A DNA stretch of 64,000 bases from Shewanella pealeana ATCC 700345 (GTDB lineage: Bacteria; Pseudomonadota; Gammaproteobacteria; Enterobacterales; Shewanellaceae), in assembly GCF_000018285.1 (NCBI RefSeq), contig NC_009901.1, forward strand, positions 2,975,001-3,039,000. Reading direction: 5' to 3'. The notes under the pieces were generated by a model, which was not told the DNA's origin, searched no databases, and saw only the letters and a program-made list of their open reading frames with translations. Made by a program: the position numbers and the translations under genes. Below, one piece after another: positions 1-10,662 of this stretch (position 1 is the stretch's first letter; each line of letters begins with the position of its first letter).

Positions 1-126
1 TGGGTCTAAAATGATAAAGCTTAAGGCAAAATACTAAAGCGTGTAAAAGCGCACCAAGCTCAGAATAGTGAACTTAAGTGCGCGTCGTCATAGATAAAGT
101 GAGTAAAATGAATGTTCACAAGTTGG
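1..126. other. Left flank, no gene seen
   Basis: AT-rich sequence downstream of the minus-strand peptidase gene. I see no open reading frame of useful length and no clear hairpin followed by a T-run. It probably belongs to the intergenic space before a gene outside the window. Confidence 0.5.
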
Positions 127-1212
127 TTATAAATCTGACCAGATCATCACTTGCGCAGGTTCATTATTTTTTCGTGTAGCTCGGTACATGCCCTCAGTGT
201 TAAAGGGCGTGGCGATATTGCCGCGTTGATCGATGGCGATCACACCGCCAGTGCCACCAGCCGTAATAAGCCGTTGATTAATCACTTCATCGGCTGCTTG
301 AATAATCGATTTCTTCTGATATTTCACCTTAGCGCAAATATCCCCCGCCACATGGTAGCGAATAAAGTACTCTCCGTGGCCAGTTGCCGACACGGCGCAA
401 ACACCGTTCTCGGCATAGGTGCCAGCACCTATAATGGGCGAGTCTCCAATGCGGCCAAATCGCTTTGCCGTCATGCCCCCAGTTGAGGTTCCTGCCGCTA
501 AATTACCATTTTGATCTAGGGCTACTGCGCCCACAGTACCGAACTTATAGTCAAACTCGCTATAATCGAGGGCACTTTGTTTATAATTATGGTGAGAATT
601 AGGGCCAGTACTAGAGCCTGTACTCAATCCTGTGCTTGCTTGATATTCAGGGCTCGACTCCGCTTTTTGAATTTTCTCTTTAGCACTCTTTAACTGCTGA
701 TAACGGCTTTCAGTATCAAATGAATTAACTGGCACTAATTGAAAACCCTGAGTCAGTGCAAATTCCTCTGCACCTTGGCCAGATAGCATCACATGAGGAG
801 ATTTTTCCATTACAGTCATTGCTAAATCAATTGGATTTTTAATATGTTTCACTCCGGCCACCGCTCCGGCATTCATGGTTTTTCCATCCATAATCGACGC
901 GTCCATCTCGTGGCTGCCATCATAGGTATACACAGCGCCGAGCCCCGCATTAAATAGCGGACTATTTTCTAGGATATTAATCGATGCACGAACGGCTGAT
1001 AAGCTGTCCCCCCCTTTTGCGAGAATATCGTAACCCGCGTCGACGGCTTGTTGGAGTTTGTCGCGATAAGATTTTTGCTGCTCGGGTGTCAAATTAGCCT
1101 TAGAGATGGTGCCTGCGCCACCATGAATCGCAATTGAAAACGGCTTATCACTGGCCATGGTACCTGTCGAAATGAGTGACGATAAAACAAGCAAGACTGT
1201 ACTACGGAGCAT
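127..1212 (-). CDS. iaaA: Isoaspartyl peptidase / L-asparaginase (Ntn hydrolase), exported
   Basis: Predicted to remove isoaspartyl residues from peptides and to hydrolyse L-asparagine. The protein matches the plant-type asparaginase family: an N-terminal IAIHGGAG block, a linker, then a KFGTVGAVALD block whose Thr would become the N-terminal nucleophile after self-cleavage, followed by a GTSTGGMTAKRFGRIGDSP block typical of the beta subunit. A hydrophobic signal peptide ending near GTMA-SDKPF suggests export to the periplasm. I place the start at the ATG at 1212, because the signal peptide then begins cleanly; an ATG at 1266 would add 18 mostly polar residues and has no clear ribosome site. 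The region before the nucleophile carries a low-complexity Ser/Thr/Gly stretch that may be the processing linker. It is divergent from tamA. Confidence 0.88.
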   Translation of the reverse strand: MLRSTVLLVLSSLISTGTMASDKPFSIAIHGGAGTISKANLTPEQQKSYRDKLQQAVDAGYDILAKGGDSLSAVRASINILENSPLFNAGLGAVYTYDGSHEMDASIMDGKTMNAGAVAGVKHIKNPIDLAMTVMEKSPHVMLSGQGAEEFALTQGFQLVPVNSFDTESRYQQLKSAKEKIQKAESSPEYQASTGLSTGSSTGPNSHHNYKQSALDYSEFDYKFGTVGAVALDQNGNLAAGTSTGGMTAKRFGRIGDSPIIGAGTYAENGVCAVSATGHGEYFIRYHVAGDICAKVKYQKKSIIQAADEVINQRLITAGGTGGVIAIDQRGNIATPFNTEGMYRATRKNNEPAQVMIWSDL

Positions 1213-1359
1213 CGTATACTTCACAAACTGTATCCTATTGTATTTATTTGCTCTCTTTGTAACCATTTTCGGCCATAATTACAATCAGCAACTTGCTTGA
1301 GTTAACGATTCTAGTGACAATAGCTTGTCTCAATTAAACTAATGATAAGAGTCTAATTT

Positions 1360-3207
1360 TTGTTAATAAGTTTGCTTCGTGTGCTGACCATAACTTTTCT
1401 GCTTGTCAGTGTTATATGCGTGACATTTTCCGTTCGAGCCAATGACTGGTTAACACTCAAAATTAATGGCGTTGAAGGTAGTCTCGAACGTAACGTAAAG
1501 GCTCACCTTGGTGCTCTACCCGAATCGAGTGTGCAACGCCGTGCTTTTATCTTTAATGCCGAAGACAACATAGAGGCCGCGATGCATTCTATGGGCTATT
1601 ATCACAGCCGTGTTTCTCAAAATGTTATTAATAATGAAAAACGTGCTTGGGTGTTAAATCTAGACATAGATGCAGGTAAGCCCACGCTTATCAGCTGGGT
1701 TGATATTCAGGTCAAAGGTGAGATGCGTAATGATCCGATCTTTGAAAAATGGCTCAGCCAATTAAAAGTCAGGCCAGGCGACAGACTCAATCACGGTGTT
1801 TATGAAGATGTGAAAGCGCAACTGCTAACACTGGCACTGGCACGTGGTTATTTTGATGGTAAGTTTGATCAAGCTGAAATTGCGGTAAATCGCGACTTTA
1901 ACACCGCAAAAATCTCGCTCTACTATGACTCTGGTAAACGCTACCACATAGGAAAAGTCAGCTTTACTGGATCTAACTTAGAGCCACAAATTTTAGAAGA
2001 GCTGGTCCCATTTAAATATGATGCGCCCTACAGCACAGGTAACCTAGCCCAGTTAAACAGGCAACTATTAGATACTGGTTACTTTTCCAATATTAAGGTA
2101 CTACCTTTAGTCGATCAGGTTGAGGGAATACAAGTGCCCGTACGAGTTGAACTGAGCCCTAGACCTAACCACTCTATCGAACTGGGTTTAGGTGCCGATA
2201 TCGGGAATACTGTAGATAACAGTCTTGAACCTCGTGTGCGAGTAACTTGGCGTACTCCACAAATCAATAAATATGGCCACTCTCAAGAGACCACTGCAGA
2301 GTGGGCTCCAGATAAACCAAAATTTTTAACCACTTATACAATCCCCCTGACCCATCCACTCGATGACCAATTGAAAATACGTATGGGTATGCTAAGAGAT
2401 AAATATGGCGTGACTCAGGTTTATAACAGCGAAGACCGTGACTTTAAAAATACTGGCCAGCTCGAATCATCTAAGATGTTATTTGCTGTCATCAGACAAC
2501 AGCGGCTTCAGAGTAAGTGGTTATTCAATTATTCGGCTGAGATCATGCGGGAGAACTATACCCAATCGGGTGTCGATTACGACCCAAGATTTGTATTATT
2601 TGGTACAAGCCTATCTAAAACCACTCGTGGCGATAACTCTCTGGATCCAAAATCTGGCTTCTTTCAGTTCTATAGCCTCGAGTATGCAGACCCAAGTCTT
2701 GGCTCAGAGGTTAGACTCGCCCGATTACAAACCAAGTTTAAGTGGATTAATACCTTTTTTGATAAACATAGAATCGTTTCGAGACTCGATATGGCCGCAA
2801 ATCTCACAAGTGAAGGTTCACTTGCGAATATTCCTCCCTCTTTACGTTACTTTGCCGGTGGTGATCAGAGTATTCGTGGTTATAGCTATAACGAACTCGG
2901 TCCCTCTATCGACTCGGTCAATGACGAGGGTGAGATTATTCGAGAAGTCGTTGGTGGCCGCTATTTAATGGTAGGTAGCCTAGAATACCAATACTATGTC
3001 ACCCCTACTTGGCGAGTCGCTACGTTTGTTGACGCGGGTAATGCTTTTGATGTTAATCAAATTGAGCTGGTGACCTCAGTGGGTGCTGGTATCCATTGGA
3101 TCTCCCCCATAGGTCCAGTCAAACTAGATGTCGGTATTGGACTTAATGAAACCGATACTATCAGTCGCCCTTGGCGCATTCATATCACCATGGGAGCCGA
3201 ACTATGA
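1360..3207 (+). CDS. tamA: Translocation and assembly module subunit TamA
   Basis: Outer-membrane Omp85-family protein that works with TamB in inserting some outer-membrane proteins and, by recent views, in lipid transport. The 615 residues hold a signal peptide (about 1-27, ending FSVRAND), three POTRA-like periplasmic modules to about residue 270, and a C-terminal 16-strand barrel with the FAGGDQSIRGY motif typical of the family's loop 6. The E. coli protein is slightly shorter. The start is a TTG at 1360; a second in-frame TTG lies at 1372 and there is no strong ribosome site for either, so the exact start is uncertain. Its stop overlaps the tamB start (ATGA), so the two are translationally coupled. 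Confidence 0.93.
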   Translation: MLISLLRVLTITFLLVSVICVTFSVRANDWLTLKINGVEGSLERNVKAHLGALPESSVQRRAFIFNAEDNIEAAMHSMGYYHSRVSQNVINNEKRAWVLNLDIDAGKPTLISWVDIQVKGEMRNDPIFEKWLSQLKVRPGDRLNHGVYEDVKAQLLTLALARGYFDGKFDQAEIAVNRDFNTAKISLYYDSGKRYHIGKVSFTGSNLEPQILEELVPFKYDAPYSTGNLAQLNRQLLDTGYFSNIKVLPLVDQVEGIQVPVRVELSPRPNHSIELGLGADIGNTVDNSLEPRVRVTWRTPQINKYGHSQETTAEWAPDKPKFLTTYTIPLTHPLDDQLKIRMGMLRDKYGVTQVYNSEDRDFKNTGQLESSKMLFAVIRQQRLQSKWLFNYSAEIMRENYTQSGVDYDPRFVLFGTSLSKTTRGDNSLDPKSGFFQFYSLEYADPSLGSEVRLARLQTKFKWINTFFDKHRIVSRLDMAANLTSEGSLANIPPSLRYFAGGDQSIRGYSYNELGPSIDSVNDEGEIIREVVGGRYLMVGSLEYQYYVTPTWRVATFVDAGNAFDVNQIELVTSVGAGIHWISPIGPVKLDVGIGLNETDTISRPWRIHITMGAEL

Positions 3208-6200
3208 CAGCTTCCAATACACAACCGAGTAATGAAACCAAAACCGCAAAGAACCCCACTAAAACAAAATCTTGGTATATGCGACTTTGGGGCTGGTTTA
3301 AACTCTTAAGCCGTTTTGTCATCTACACGCCACTATTGCTGCTTGTTTTCCTTGCTATGCTAATTGGCACTCAGTTTGGTAGTCATATCGCTATTAAGCT
3401 TGCCGATCTTTTTGTGCCCGATTTGGAACTAGATTATCAATCGGGCCAGCTAAACCGCAGTCTGGGCCTAAACTATGCCGCCTGGCAGATGAACGGCGTC
3501 AAAGTCGAAGTCACCGACTTAGAGCTTGCATGGAACCCTATGTGTTTGATGCAGAAACAGCTGTGTGTGGAGCAATTGAATAGTTCAAAAGTTAACGTTG
3601 AGATCGATACAGCCTTGATTGGTGAAGGTGTCGATACACCTTACAATACCTCCATTGATACCGCGCCCGACTCAAGTTTAACGCCTGAGATACCATTAGC
3701 CAATGACGCAAAGCCTATCGATGAGCCGGTTAATGATGCACTTGCCCCCACAGAAGAGAAGCACTTAGAGATCACCCTTCCTTTTGGGATTAGCCTAGTG
3801 AGTGGTGCCCTGCAAAATGTCACCGTGCGTGTAAACGATATGGACTTTAATGCTAATCAACTTAATTTAAGTGCTGATTGGCTATCGACTGGGATCCGCG
3901 CCAGTTCAATCTACTCTGAAGGCCTGTTGGTCTCTATCCCTTTCTCAGACTCAAGCTCAGAATCAGAAGATGGCGTAAACAGTGACAGTCTGGCTAAGGC
4001 TGAAACTGAAACTGAAACTGAAACAAAAGAGAGCACTAAGCCAAGCGGTACTGAGGCCAGTCAAGCTCAAGGGAAAGCGCCAAAGCAAGAGGCTGAAGAT
4101 GACCAATGGGTTATGGCAAACCTACCCGAAGTCTTTATGCCGATCCCGGTTTTTGTAGAAAGTTTAGATATCGATAATGGGGACTTGGTCTTGGGCACAA
4201 GAAAAGATCACTTTTCTAAACTCCACTTAGCCGGAAGTTACCAGCAGTTCTTAATCAATATCGACGATTTTAGCGCCAGCCATGATTATGGTGATATCCG
4301 TCTCACAGGACAGATGTCGCTCATTGACGATTATCCTATGGACATTGAGTCTTCAATTAAATTGGCTCATGTCGCGGAATTACCAGGGCTTGCCAACCAA
4401 ACTTTAGCTATATCAGTCAAGCAGGGCTTTGAATCGCTTAAGAGCCATATCCTTGGTAGCGGCCAATTTGATTTCACTATTGACTCTACAATTGAACTAG
4501 CTAAGCCAAAGATCCCATATCAGCTGACATTAAACGCCAAACAGCTACAGTGGCCGCTTAAAACTGCCGACTTTAGGGCAAATGACATCAAGTTTTCTAG
4601 CCAAGGTAACCTCGACTCTCAACAGGTTACACTACAAACCCTATTTTCTTCTCCCTACCAGCCAACACTCGATGTTGACACTGTGTTCAGTCACGCCGAG
4701 AACCGTTTTGTTTTTGATAAGCTACACGCCAATAATCAAGCGTTAGGCGATATTGCTCTGCAAGGTTCATTCGAATACGGTGAGAACTTAATCTGGCATG
4801 CTAAAGTCGCAGCCCAGCAATTCGATACAGGTCTATTAAACCTTGGCTTATCGGAGCCATTACCGAGTAGCGAGATCACTGGCCCTTTAAACACCCATGG
4901 CCGATTCAATCTCAATGATAATGCTTGGTCTATCGATGTCGAAGATGCGCACCTTAATGGGCATATCATGCATTACCCCCTAAATGTTGATGGCGGGTTA
5001 TCCATGAACAGTAAATGGCATTTAAGCTCACAAGGACTGAATGTGAGTGCATTACAGAGCCGTCTGTTCATTCAAGGAGAGGTCGATAAAGTCTGGTCAC
5101 TTAACGGCAAGCTATCAGTACCAGACTTAAGTTTATGGCAGCCAGATGCTAAAGGCGCGATTAATGCCGATATCCAGGTCTCTGGTGAAAATGAGCACCC
5201 TAACATTGGCGTATCATTAATTGCCGAAGAATTACAGGCTCTTGAACTGGAGTTAGCCAAGCTGACTCTAAACGGAAACTATAAACCTTTCGATAATCAA
5301 GGTTTCATTGCATCATTCAATCTGCAAGACTTTAAGTATCAAGACTTAGCTCTCTCGAGTATCGGCCTTAACGCCCAAGGCGACTTAAATGAGCAGGCCC
5401 TGTTGCTGACGTCTCAGGGAGACTTGGTGTTAAATACCGATTTAACCAGTGAGTACGACCAAGAGAAACAGCGACTGAGAGCTCAAGTCAAACAACTATC
5501 ATTATCCTCTCGACTCGGTGATATTAGCCTCGACGCCCCTTTCTCTGCCGATTACAGTTTAGAGAGCCAAGCAGGTAGCATCGCACCGTTTTGCTTATCA
5601 CACATTGGTGGCAAATTATGTTCGAAAGAGCCGACACAATTGGGCTTAGATGGCAATGCCGCACTCGAGTTTGTTGGCGATCTTGGTGTACTCGCTAAGC
5701 CCTGGTTACCTGAAAGTCTGCAATGGACGGGACCTGCAACACTCACCTCAAGATTTCAATGGTTTGAACATGCCAAACCCATTGGCAGCGTCGAACTTCA
5801 ACTGCAAGCTGGCAATATTGACTTTCAAGCCACCAATAATAGTGACGTGGCTATTGGTTACAAATCCGTACAGCTACGAAGTCGCTTAGATGAAAAACAG
5901 CTGATGACCTCGTTATCCCTTGAGTCCTATGACATTGCTAGTATGGAAGCTAATCTTGCAATCAATGTCACCCCAGATAGAAACATGCAGGGTAAGCTTT
6001 CACTGCATCAGATAAACCTACAAGCCTTAGCAGAGTTATTGCCGGAGCTTGAAGTACTGGAAGGTAAGATCTCAAGCGAGCTAGAGATAAGTGGCAGTTT
6101 GAGTGAACCAGAGGTTTCTGGCGAGATCGCACTCAATAACGGCTCCATTATGGCGACGGCGAACCCGACATTACTAGAGGATGTCGATCTCGACTTCATC

Positions 6201-7265
6201 TTTGCAGGTAAGAAGGCCAAAATCGATGGCGAGCTAAAAATGGGTAAAGGCCAAGCCTATGTCGATGGTGAGCTAGATTGGGCCGAGCAAAACCTTAAAG
6301 GGGCTTTCGGTATAAAAGGCGACAATTTAGCGGTGATCCAACCGCCATTGGCCATTTTGAACGTAGGCACTGATCTACAAGTTAAGTTCACTAACGAGTC
6401 TTTCGATATTAGCGGTGACATCAATGTCCCTTCCGGTCGGATCACCATAGTGCAACTCCCAGAAGGTGGCGTCGCCGTTTCTAAAGATGTTGTCTTTGAT
6501 GACAGTTTAGCCACCACCGAACAACAAGTGTCTCCAATGGCCGTGTCTGCAGAGGTTAACCTCAATGTCGGTAATAAGTTACGGGTGGACGGCATGGGAC
6601 TGACAGGCAAGTTGCAGGGGAAATTGGAGCTTAAACAGAGCCCATTTAGACCGCCATTGCTCTTTGGTGAAATAAAAGTTATCGATGGCAACTACAAATT
6701 TATGGGACAAACACTCGACATTAGAGCCGGTGAAATGCAGTTTATTGGCCCGATAGACGTCCCCAACCTCAATATCGAAGCTGTGCGTGAGATAAAAGAT
6801 GAAGATGTCATTGCAGGCGTTCGCATAACCGGTACGCCGATGAAACCTATCGTTAACCTATTTTCATCACCAGCCAAAGAGCAGGCGGAGATCTTAAACT
6901 ATATTGTTCGAGGAACAGGCCTGAACAATACCAGTGTCGATCAAAACAGTGGCTTAATGATGGGGGCTGCGCTGTCGCTAAGTAGCCAAATTGGTGGTGG
7001 CGCCATAGGCAATATAGGTAACACAGCTACAGGCATCATTGAAAAGATTGGATTTTCAAATGTGCAGCTCGATGCTAATGATGATGGCCGCTTTGCCATT
7101 AGCGGATTTATCGGTGATAAGTTGATGGTCAAATATGGGATCGGAGTGTTTAATCCGGGTTATGAGATGACCGTGAGGTATTATCTACTGTCTCAGCTTT
7201 ATCTCGAAACAGTATCGGGCACCATAGAGCAGTCTCTCGACCTCTACTACCGCTTCGATCTGTAA
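3204..7265 (+). CDS. tamB: Translocation and assembly module subunit TamB
   Basis: Inner-membrane-anchored AsmA-like protein that spans the periplasm and partners TamA. About 1,353 residues: a basic N terminus, one membrane segment at about residues 26-50, a long beta-rich body and the conserved TamB C-terminal domain, ending in aromatic residues as expected for docking to a barrel. The start is the ATG at 3204, overlapping the tamA stop as ATGA with a GGGAG ribosome site just upstream; an upstream TTG at 3171 lies inside tamA and is unlikely. An acidic, Ser/Glu-rich insert (about residues 250-300) includes a four-fold hexanucleotide repeat encoding Glu-Thr pairs. Confidence 0.93.
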   Translation: MTASNTQPSNETKTAKNPTKTKSWYMRLWGWFKLLSRFVIYTPLLLLVFLAMLIGTQFGSHIAIKLADLFVPDLELDYQSGQLNRSLGLNYAAWQMNGVKVEVTDLELAWNPMCLMQKQLCVEQLNSSKVNVEIDTALIGEGVDTPYNTSIDTAPDSSLTPEIPLANDAKPIDEPVNDALAPTEEKHLEITLPFGISLVSGALQNVTVRVNDMDFNANQLNLSADWLSTGIRASSIYSEGLLVSIPFSDSSSESEDGVNSDSLAKAETETETETKESTKPSGTEASQAQGKAPKQEAEDDQWVMANLPEVFMPIPVFVESLDIDNGDLVLGTRKDHFSKLHLAGSYQQFLINIDDFSASHDYGDIRLTGQMSLIDDYPMDIESSIKLAHVAELPGLANQTLAISVKQGFESLKSHILGSGQFDFTIDSTIELAKPKIPYQLTLNAKQLQWPLKTADFRANDIKFSSQGNLDSQQVTLQTLFSSPYQPTLDVDTVFSHAENRFVFDKLHANNQALGDIALQGSFEYGENLIWHAKVAAQQFDTGLLNLGLSEPLPSSEITGPLNTHGRFNLNDNAWSIDVEDAHLNGHIMHYPLNVDGGLSMNSKWHLSSQGLNVSALQSRLFIQGEVDKVWSLNGKLSVPDLSLWQPDAKGAINADIQVSGENEHPNIGVSLIAEELQALELELAKLTLNGNYKPFDNQGFIASFNLQDFKYQDLALSSIGLNAQGDLNEQALLLTSQGDLVLNTDLTSEYDQEKQRLRAQVKQLSLSSRLGDISLDAPFSADYSLESQAGSIAPFCLSHIGGKLCSKEPTQLGLDGNAALEFVGDLGVLAKPWLPESLQWTGPATLTSRFQWFEHAKPIGSVELQLQAGNIDFQATNNSDVAIGYKSVQLRSRLDEKQLMTSLSLESYDIASMEANLAINVTPDRNMQGKLSLHQINLQALAELLPELEVLEGKISSELEISGSLSEPEVSGEIALNNGSIMATANPTLLEDVDLDFIFAGKKAKIDGELKMGKGQAYVDGELDWAEQNLKGAFGIKGDNLAVIQPPLAILNVGTDLQVKFTNESFDISGDINVPSGRITIVQLPEGGVAVSKDVVFDDSLATTEQQVSPMAVSAEVNLNVGNKLRVDGMGLTGKLQGKLELKQSPFRPPLLFGEIKVIDGNYKFMGQTLDIRAGEMQFIGPIDVPNLNIEAVREIKDEDVIAGVRITGTPMKPIVNLFSSPAKEQAEILNYIVRGTGLNNTSVDQNSGLMMGAALSLSSQIGGGAIGNIGNTATGIIEKIGFSNVQLDANDDGRFAISGFIGDKLMVKYGIGVFNPGYEMTVRYYLLSQLYLETVSGTIEQSLDLYYRFDL
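4001..4024 (+). repeat. In-frame hexanucleotide repeat (TGAAAC)x4 in tamB
   Basis: Four perfect copies of TGAAAC encode an alternating Glu-Thr run in the acidic linker of TamB. A gain or loss of units would keep the reading frame, so it could vary linker length without inactivating the gene. Confidence 0.85.
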
Positions 7266-7309
7266 TACCAATCAGTATAAAAGCCAGCTGCTACTTTTAC
7301 ACAGAAACA

Positions 7310-7340
7310 AAAAAGCCATCTTCACGATGGCTTTTGTTTA
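7310..7340. terminator. Bidirectional terminator between tamB and fadR
   Basis: Stem AAAAGCCATC / GATGGCTTTT with a 5-base loop, A-run on the left and T-rich tract on the right. It can serve both the tamB transcript and the converging fadR transcript. Confidence 0.85.
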
Positions 7341-7408
7341 ATACAGAATGACAGATAATTGTTATTTGCTTTGGTTACCTGACTGACCAGCTTTAGTCAT
7401 CTGAATAT

Positions 7409-8128
7409 TTAGTTATCTGAATAACCTAAGTCGACAGGCATATCATCTCGAAGACTCTGCCACATCACACCACTATTAATGCCATAAGTACGCATTAATG
7501 CCGGCACGTCGGTATAGTTTTTGTCAATCGCAAGTTGCTGCAACTGCTTATAAAAATCCATTGCTAATGCGCGGGCTTCAGCGCTTGAGAAATAGTAACG
7601 CCCGACTCGACTATATAAACCTTTAAAGCCATTCAAGATTAACACGTAAAGTGGATTTCCTGATGAAAATGCTAAAGTGTGCTGTAGCTGATAGTCAAAC
7701 TCAGCATATGCTTGAGCCGTATCTTCAAGCTCAGAAAGATGAGATAAGGCTTCTATCGCTTCTTCAGGATTGTTACGGATAGCACCTCTAAAATAGATCG
7801 CACTGACGCTACTTCTCGCAGATAGCAATTGGTCAACGAGTTCAGGAAAACCATCGGGATTCAATTCGGCGATAGTTTCCAAAATATTCAAACCAGACGT
7901 TTCCCAAAAGTTATTCACTCTTGTTGGCTTACCATGTTGAATCGTCAACCATCCATCACGAGCCAAACGTTGTAGCACTTCTCGTAATGTTGTACGAGTT
8001 ACACCAATCAGTTCTGAAAGCTCGCGTTCTGCGGGCAGAATAGAGCCTGGCGGAAACTTATCTTCCCATATGGATCGCACAATATACTTCTCTGCAAAGC
8101 TTGCAGGACCTTTGGCATTGATGATCAT
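7409..8128 (-). CDS. fadR: Fatty acid metabolism transcriptional regulator FadR
   Basis: GntR-family regulator that senses long-chain acyl-CoA, represses fatty-acid degradation genes and activates unsaturated fatty-acid synthesis in enterobacteria. At 239 residues it has the FadR length. The N-terminal winged helix (about residues 7-72) carries [20 protein letters not shown] and the wing [14 protein letters not shown], almost identical to E. coli FadR; the C-terminal acyl-CoA domain includes [18 protein letters not shown]. It is divergent from nhaB, as in E. coli. fadD lies about 9 kb away in this window and is a likely target, though I could not identify a convincing FadR box by eye. Confidence 0.96.
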   Translation of the reverse strand: MIINAKGPASFAEKYIVRSIWEDKFPPGSILPAERELSELIGVTRTTLREVLQRLARDGWLTIQHGKPTRVNNFWETSGLNILETIAELNPDGFPELVDQLLSARSSVSAIYFRGAIRNNPEEAIEALSHLSELEDTAQAYAEFDYQLQHTLAFSSGNPLYVLILNGFKGLYSRVGRYYFSSAEARALAMDFYKQLQQLAIDKNYTDVPALMRTYGINSGVMWQSLRDDMPVDLGYSDN

Positions 8129-8415
8129 TAACCTACTCTACCCAATTATTAGTGTTGTTCTTGGACAGATCATACCAGAGCGGCGAGAAATGAAAAACCA
8201 AAACAGACCGATTAGACGGTATCCATCCAAATAAACCTATCAAAGCGCTTGTTTTTTACGCTGAGCATGGGGGGTTAAATGATTTTTTTTTGATATAGAT
8301 ATCTGTTTCGTCATTATCGGCTATTTAAGTCATCAAAAAAGCTTTTACCTTTTCATTATCGCTAGTAGCATACGGTGCAAATTTGTTTGCTACTCAAATC
8401 AATAGAGAGGATTCC

Positions 8416-10002
8416 ATGCCTGTGACAATGAGTCGGGCGTTTCTTGATAACTTCTTAGGTAACTCACCGAAGTGGTTCAAAATCGCGATCATATCGTTCT
8501 TAGTGATCAACCCTATCGTGTTTTATTTTAATCCATTCGTAGCGGGTTGGTTGTTAGTTGTTGAGTTTATCTTCACCTTAGCTATGGCGCTTAAATGTTA
8601 CCCGCTGCAACCAGGCGGATTATTAGCGATTGAAGCTGTGGCTATCGGCATGACTTCGCCGAGCCAAGTGCTACATGAAATTGAAGCAAACCTAGAAGTG
8701 GTTCTACTACTGGTCTTTATGGTCGCCGGTATTTACTTCATGAAGCAGTTGCTTCTGTTTGTTTTCACCAAAATGATCACTAAAGTACGTTCAAAGATAT
8801 ACGTTTCTTTATTGTTCTGTATTTCATCAGCATTCCTTTCTGCGTTCTTAGATGCATTAACCGTTATCGCAGTGATTATTACTGTTGCGGTTGGTTTCTA
8901 CTCTATTTACCACAAAGTAGCATCAGGAAAGACCTTTGGTGAAAGTCACGACCACACCTCAGATGGCTATCCACAGCTATGTGAAGAAGAGCTTGAATCA
9001 TTCAGAGGCTTCTTACGTAACTTGCTTATGCATGCCGGTGTTGGTACTGCATTAGGTGGTGTTTGCACCATGGTTGGTGAACCACAAAACCTGATTATTG
9101 CTGCACAAGCAAACTGGCAGTTCGCTGAATTTGCTATTCGCATGTCACCAGTAACTGTGCCTGTATTCTTTGCTGGTATTACAACCTGTTTTTTAGTTGA
9201 GAAATTTAAGGTGTTTGGCTACGGTCAACAGCTACCTGACGCGGTTCATAAAATCCTATCTGATTACGACGCTCATGAAGATGCAAACCGCACCAAGCAC
9301 GATAAAGTAAAGCTTCTTATCCAAGCGGTTATTGGTGTTTGGTTAATCGCGGGTCTTGCTCTGCATTTAGCTTCTGTTGGTCTAATCGGTCTTTCTGTGA
9401 TTATTCTTGCGACTGCATTTAACGGTATCACTAACGAGCACGCACTAGGTAAAGCCTTCGAAGAAGCCCTACCATTTACGGCGCTATTAGCGGTATTCTT
9501 CGCTATCGTTGCTGTGATTATCGATCAACAGTTATTCGCACCTGTTATTCAGTGGGCACTAAGCTATGAAGGTAACACTCAGTTAGTGATCTTCTACATT
9601 GCTAACGGTCTGCTTTCAATGGTGAGCGATAACGTATTCGTAGGTACGGTGTACATTAACGAGGTGAAATCTGCACTACTTAATGGCCAAATCACTCGTG
9701 ATCAGTTCGACCTTCTTGCTGTAGCAATCAACACGGGTACTAACCTACCTTCTGTTGCGACGCCAAATGGTCAGGCTGCGTTCCTATTCTTACTAACATC
9801 TGCTATCGCCCCACTTATCCGTCTTTCTTACGGAAGAATGGTGTGGATGGCGCTGCCATACACTATCGTACTCTCTATCGTAGGTGTACTTGCGATTCAG
9901 TTAGGTGCGCTAGAGCAGATGACACAATACTTCTATGACAGTCAAATGTTAATCCATCACTCTGCTCAAGCAGCTGCAGATGGTGTAGTATCATCACATT
10001 GA
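8416..10002 (+). CDS. nhaB: Na+/H+ antiporter NhaB
   Basis: Inner-membrane sodium/proton exchanger for Na+ extrusion and pH balance. About 528 residues with many membrane segments; the N-terminal half ([46 protein letters not shown]) closely follows E. coli NhaB. The start is the ATG at 8416, preceded by a GAGAGGA ribosome site; an upstream in-frame codon at 8383 has none. It is followed by a strong terminator and then dsbB. The gene order fadR (divergent), nhaB, dsbB is shared with enterobacteria. Confidence 0.96.
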   Translation: MPVTMSRAFLDNFLGNSPKWFKIAIISFLVINPIVFYFNPFVAGWLLVVEFIFTLAMALKCYPLQPGGLLAIEAVAIGMTSPSQVLHEIEANLEVVLLLVFMVAGIYFMKQLLLFVFTKMITKVRSKIYVSLLFCISSAFLSAFLDALTVIAVIITVAVGFYSIYHKVASGKTFGESHDHTSDGYPQLCEEELESFRGFLRNLLMHAGVGTALGGVCTMVGEPQNLIIAAQANWQFAEFAIRMSPVTVPVFFAGITTCFLVEKFKVFGYGQQLPDAVHKILSDYDAHEDANRTKHDKVKLLIQAVIGVWLIAGLALHLASVGLIGLSVIILATAFNGITNEHALGKAFEEALPFTALLAVFFAIVAVIIDQQLFAPVIQWALSYEGNTQLVIFYIANGLLSMVSDNVFVGTVYINEVKSALLNGQITRDQFDLLAVAINTGTNLPSVATPNGQAAFLFLLTSAIAPLIRLSYGRMVWMALPYTIVLSIVGVLAIQLGALEQMTQYFYDSQMLIHHSAQAAADGVVSSH

Positions 10003-10042
10003 TAAGCATTTTGTGAACTATTTAACAAATAGTTAGTCATAT

Positions 10043-10074
10043 AAAACGCCCTATTCAATAGGGCGTTTTTTTTA
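10043..10074 (+). terminator. Terminator after nhaB
   Basis: Perfect stem AAAACGCCCTATT / AATAGGGCGTTTT with a one-base centre, followed by eight T in a row. It lies directly before dsbB, so dsbB may need its own promoter or depend on readthrough. Confidence 0.88.
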
Positions 10075-10089
10075 TTTGCAATGGAGACA

Positions 10090-10599
10090 ATGTCGTTGAA
10101 TGCACTAATTCGTTTTTCCCACTCTAGAGCCGCTTGGCTAATTCTGATGCTCTCTGCGGTCGCACTTGAACTGGCGGCATTGTTTTTCCAACACATCATG
10201 AAGTTAGATCCCTGTGTCATGTGTATATACCAGCGCGTAGCGGTATTTGGCTTAATCTTTGCTGGCTTAATAGGCGTTATTGGATATCGGTCACGTATAG
10301 CAAGAGCCATTGGGGTCATAGTTTGGGGCGTGAGTGCGATTTGGGGACTAAAGCTGGCACTAGAACTTGTCGATATGCAGATGAATCCGTCTCCATTTGC
10401 AACCTGCTCTTACCTTCCCGAGTTCCCAAGTTGGCTGCAACTCCATGAATGGCTGCCATCAGTCTTTATGCCTACAGGCATGTGTACTGATATTCCCTGG
10501 GAGTTTATGGGGGTGACTATGGGACAATGGATGATTGTTGCCTTCGGCGGCTACCTGCTTGCCTTAGCGATTTTCTTCATTCCAGCCTTGAAGAGATAA
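10090..10599 (+). CDS. dsbB: Disulfide bond formation protein DsbB
   Basis: Inner-membrane quinone reductase that reoxidises DsbA in the periplasm. About 169 residues with four membrane segments. The catalytic pair Cys42-Cys45 (PCVMC) lies in the first periplasmic loop, and Cys106 and Cys132 in the second. I place the start at ATG 10090, because a GGAGA ribosome site sits immediately upstream at 10083 (spacing is short), whereas an ATG at 10081 has only the terminator T-run before it. It is convergent with ycgN across a shared terminator. Confidence 0.94.
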   Translation: MSLNALIRFSHSRAAWLILMLSAVALELAALFFQHIMKLDPCVMCIYQRVAVFGLIFAGLIGVIGYRSRIARAIGVIVWGVSAIWGLKLALELVDMQMNPSPFATCSYLPEFPSWLQLHEWLPSVFMPTGMCTDIPWEFMGVTMGQWMIVAFGGYLLALAIFFIPALKR

Positions 10600-10617
10600 T
10601 ACATAAAACGACAGATA

Positions 10618-10647
10618 AAAAAACGCCCTATTTCTAGGGCGTTTTTC
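10618..10647. terminator. Bidirectional terminator between dsbB and ycgN
   Basis: Stem AAAAACGCCCTA / TAGGGCGTTTTT with loop TTTC. The A- and T-runs on the two sides allow use on both strands between the convergent genes. The core ACGCCCTA is the same as in the nhaB terminator 570 bases upstream. Confidence 0.88.
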
Positions 10648-10662
10648 TACTTCGACTCTTGG

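Noticed and set aside
2438..2968. Plus-strand frame of 176 codons inside tamA
   Set aside because: It overlaps a conserved barrel domain in another frame and has no ribosome site or recognisable domain.
8129..8415. Possible FadR operator between fadR and nhaB
   Set aside because: I looked for a TGGT-N-ACCA-like dyad with proper spacing and found only fragments.
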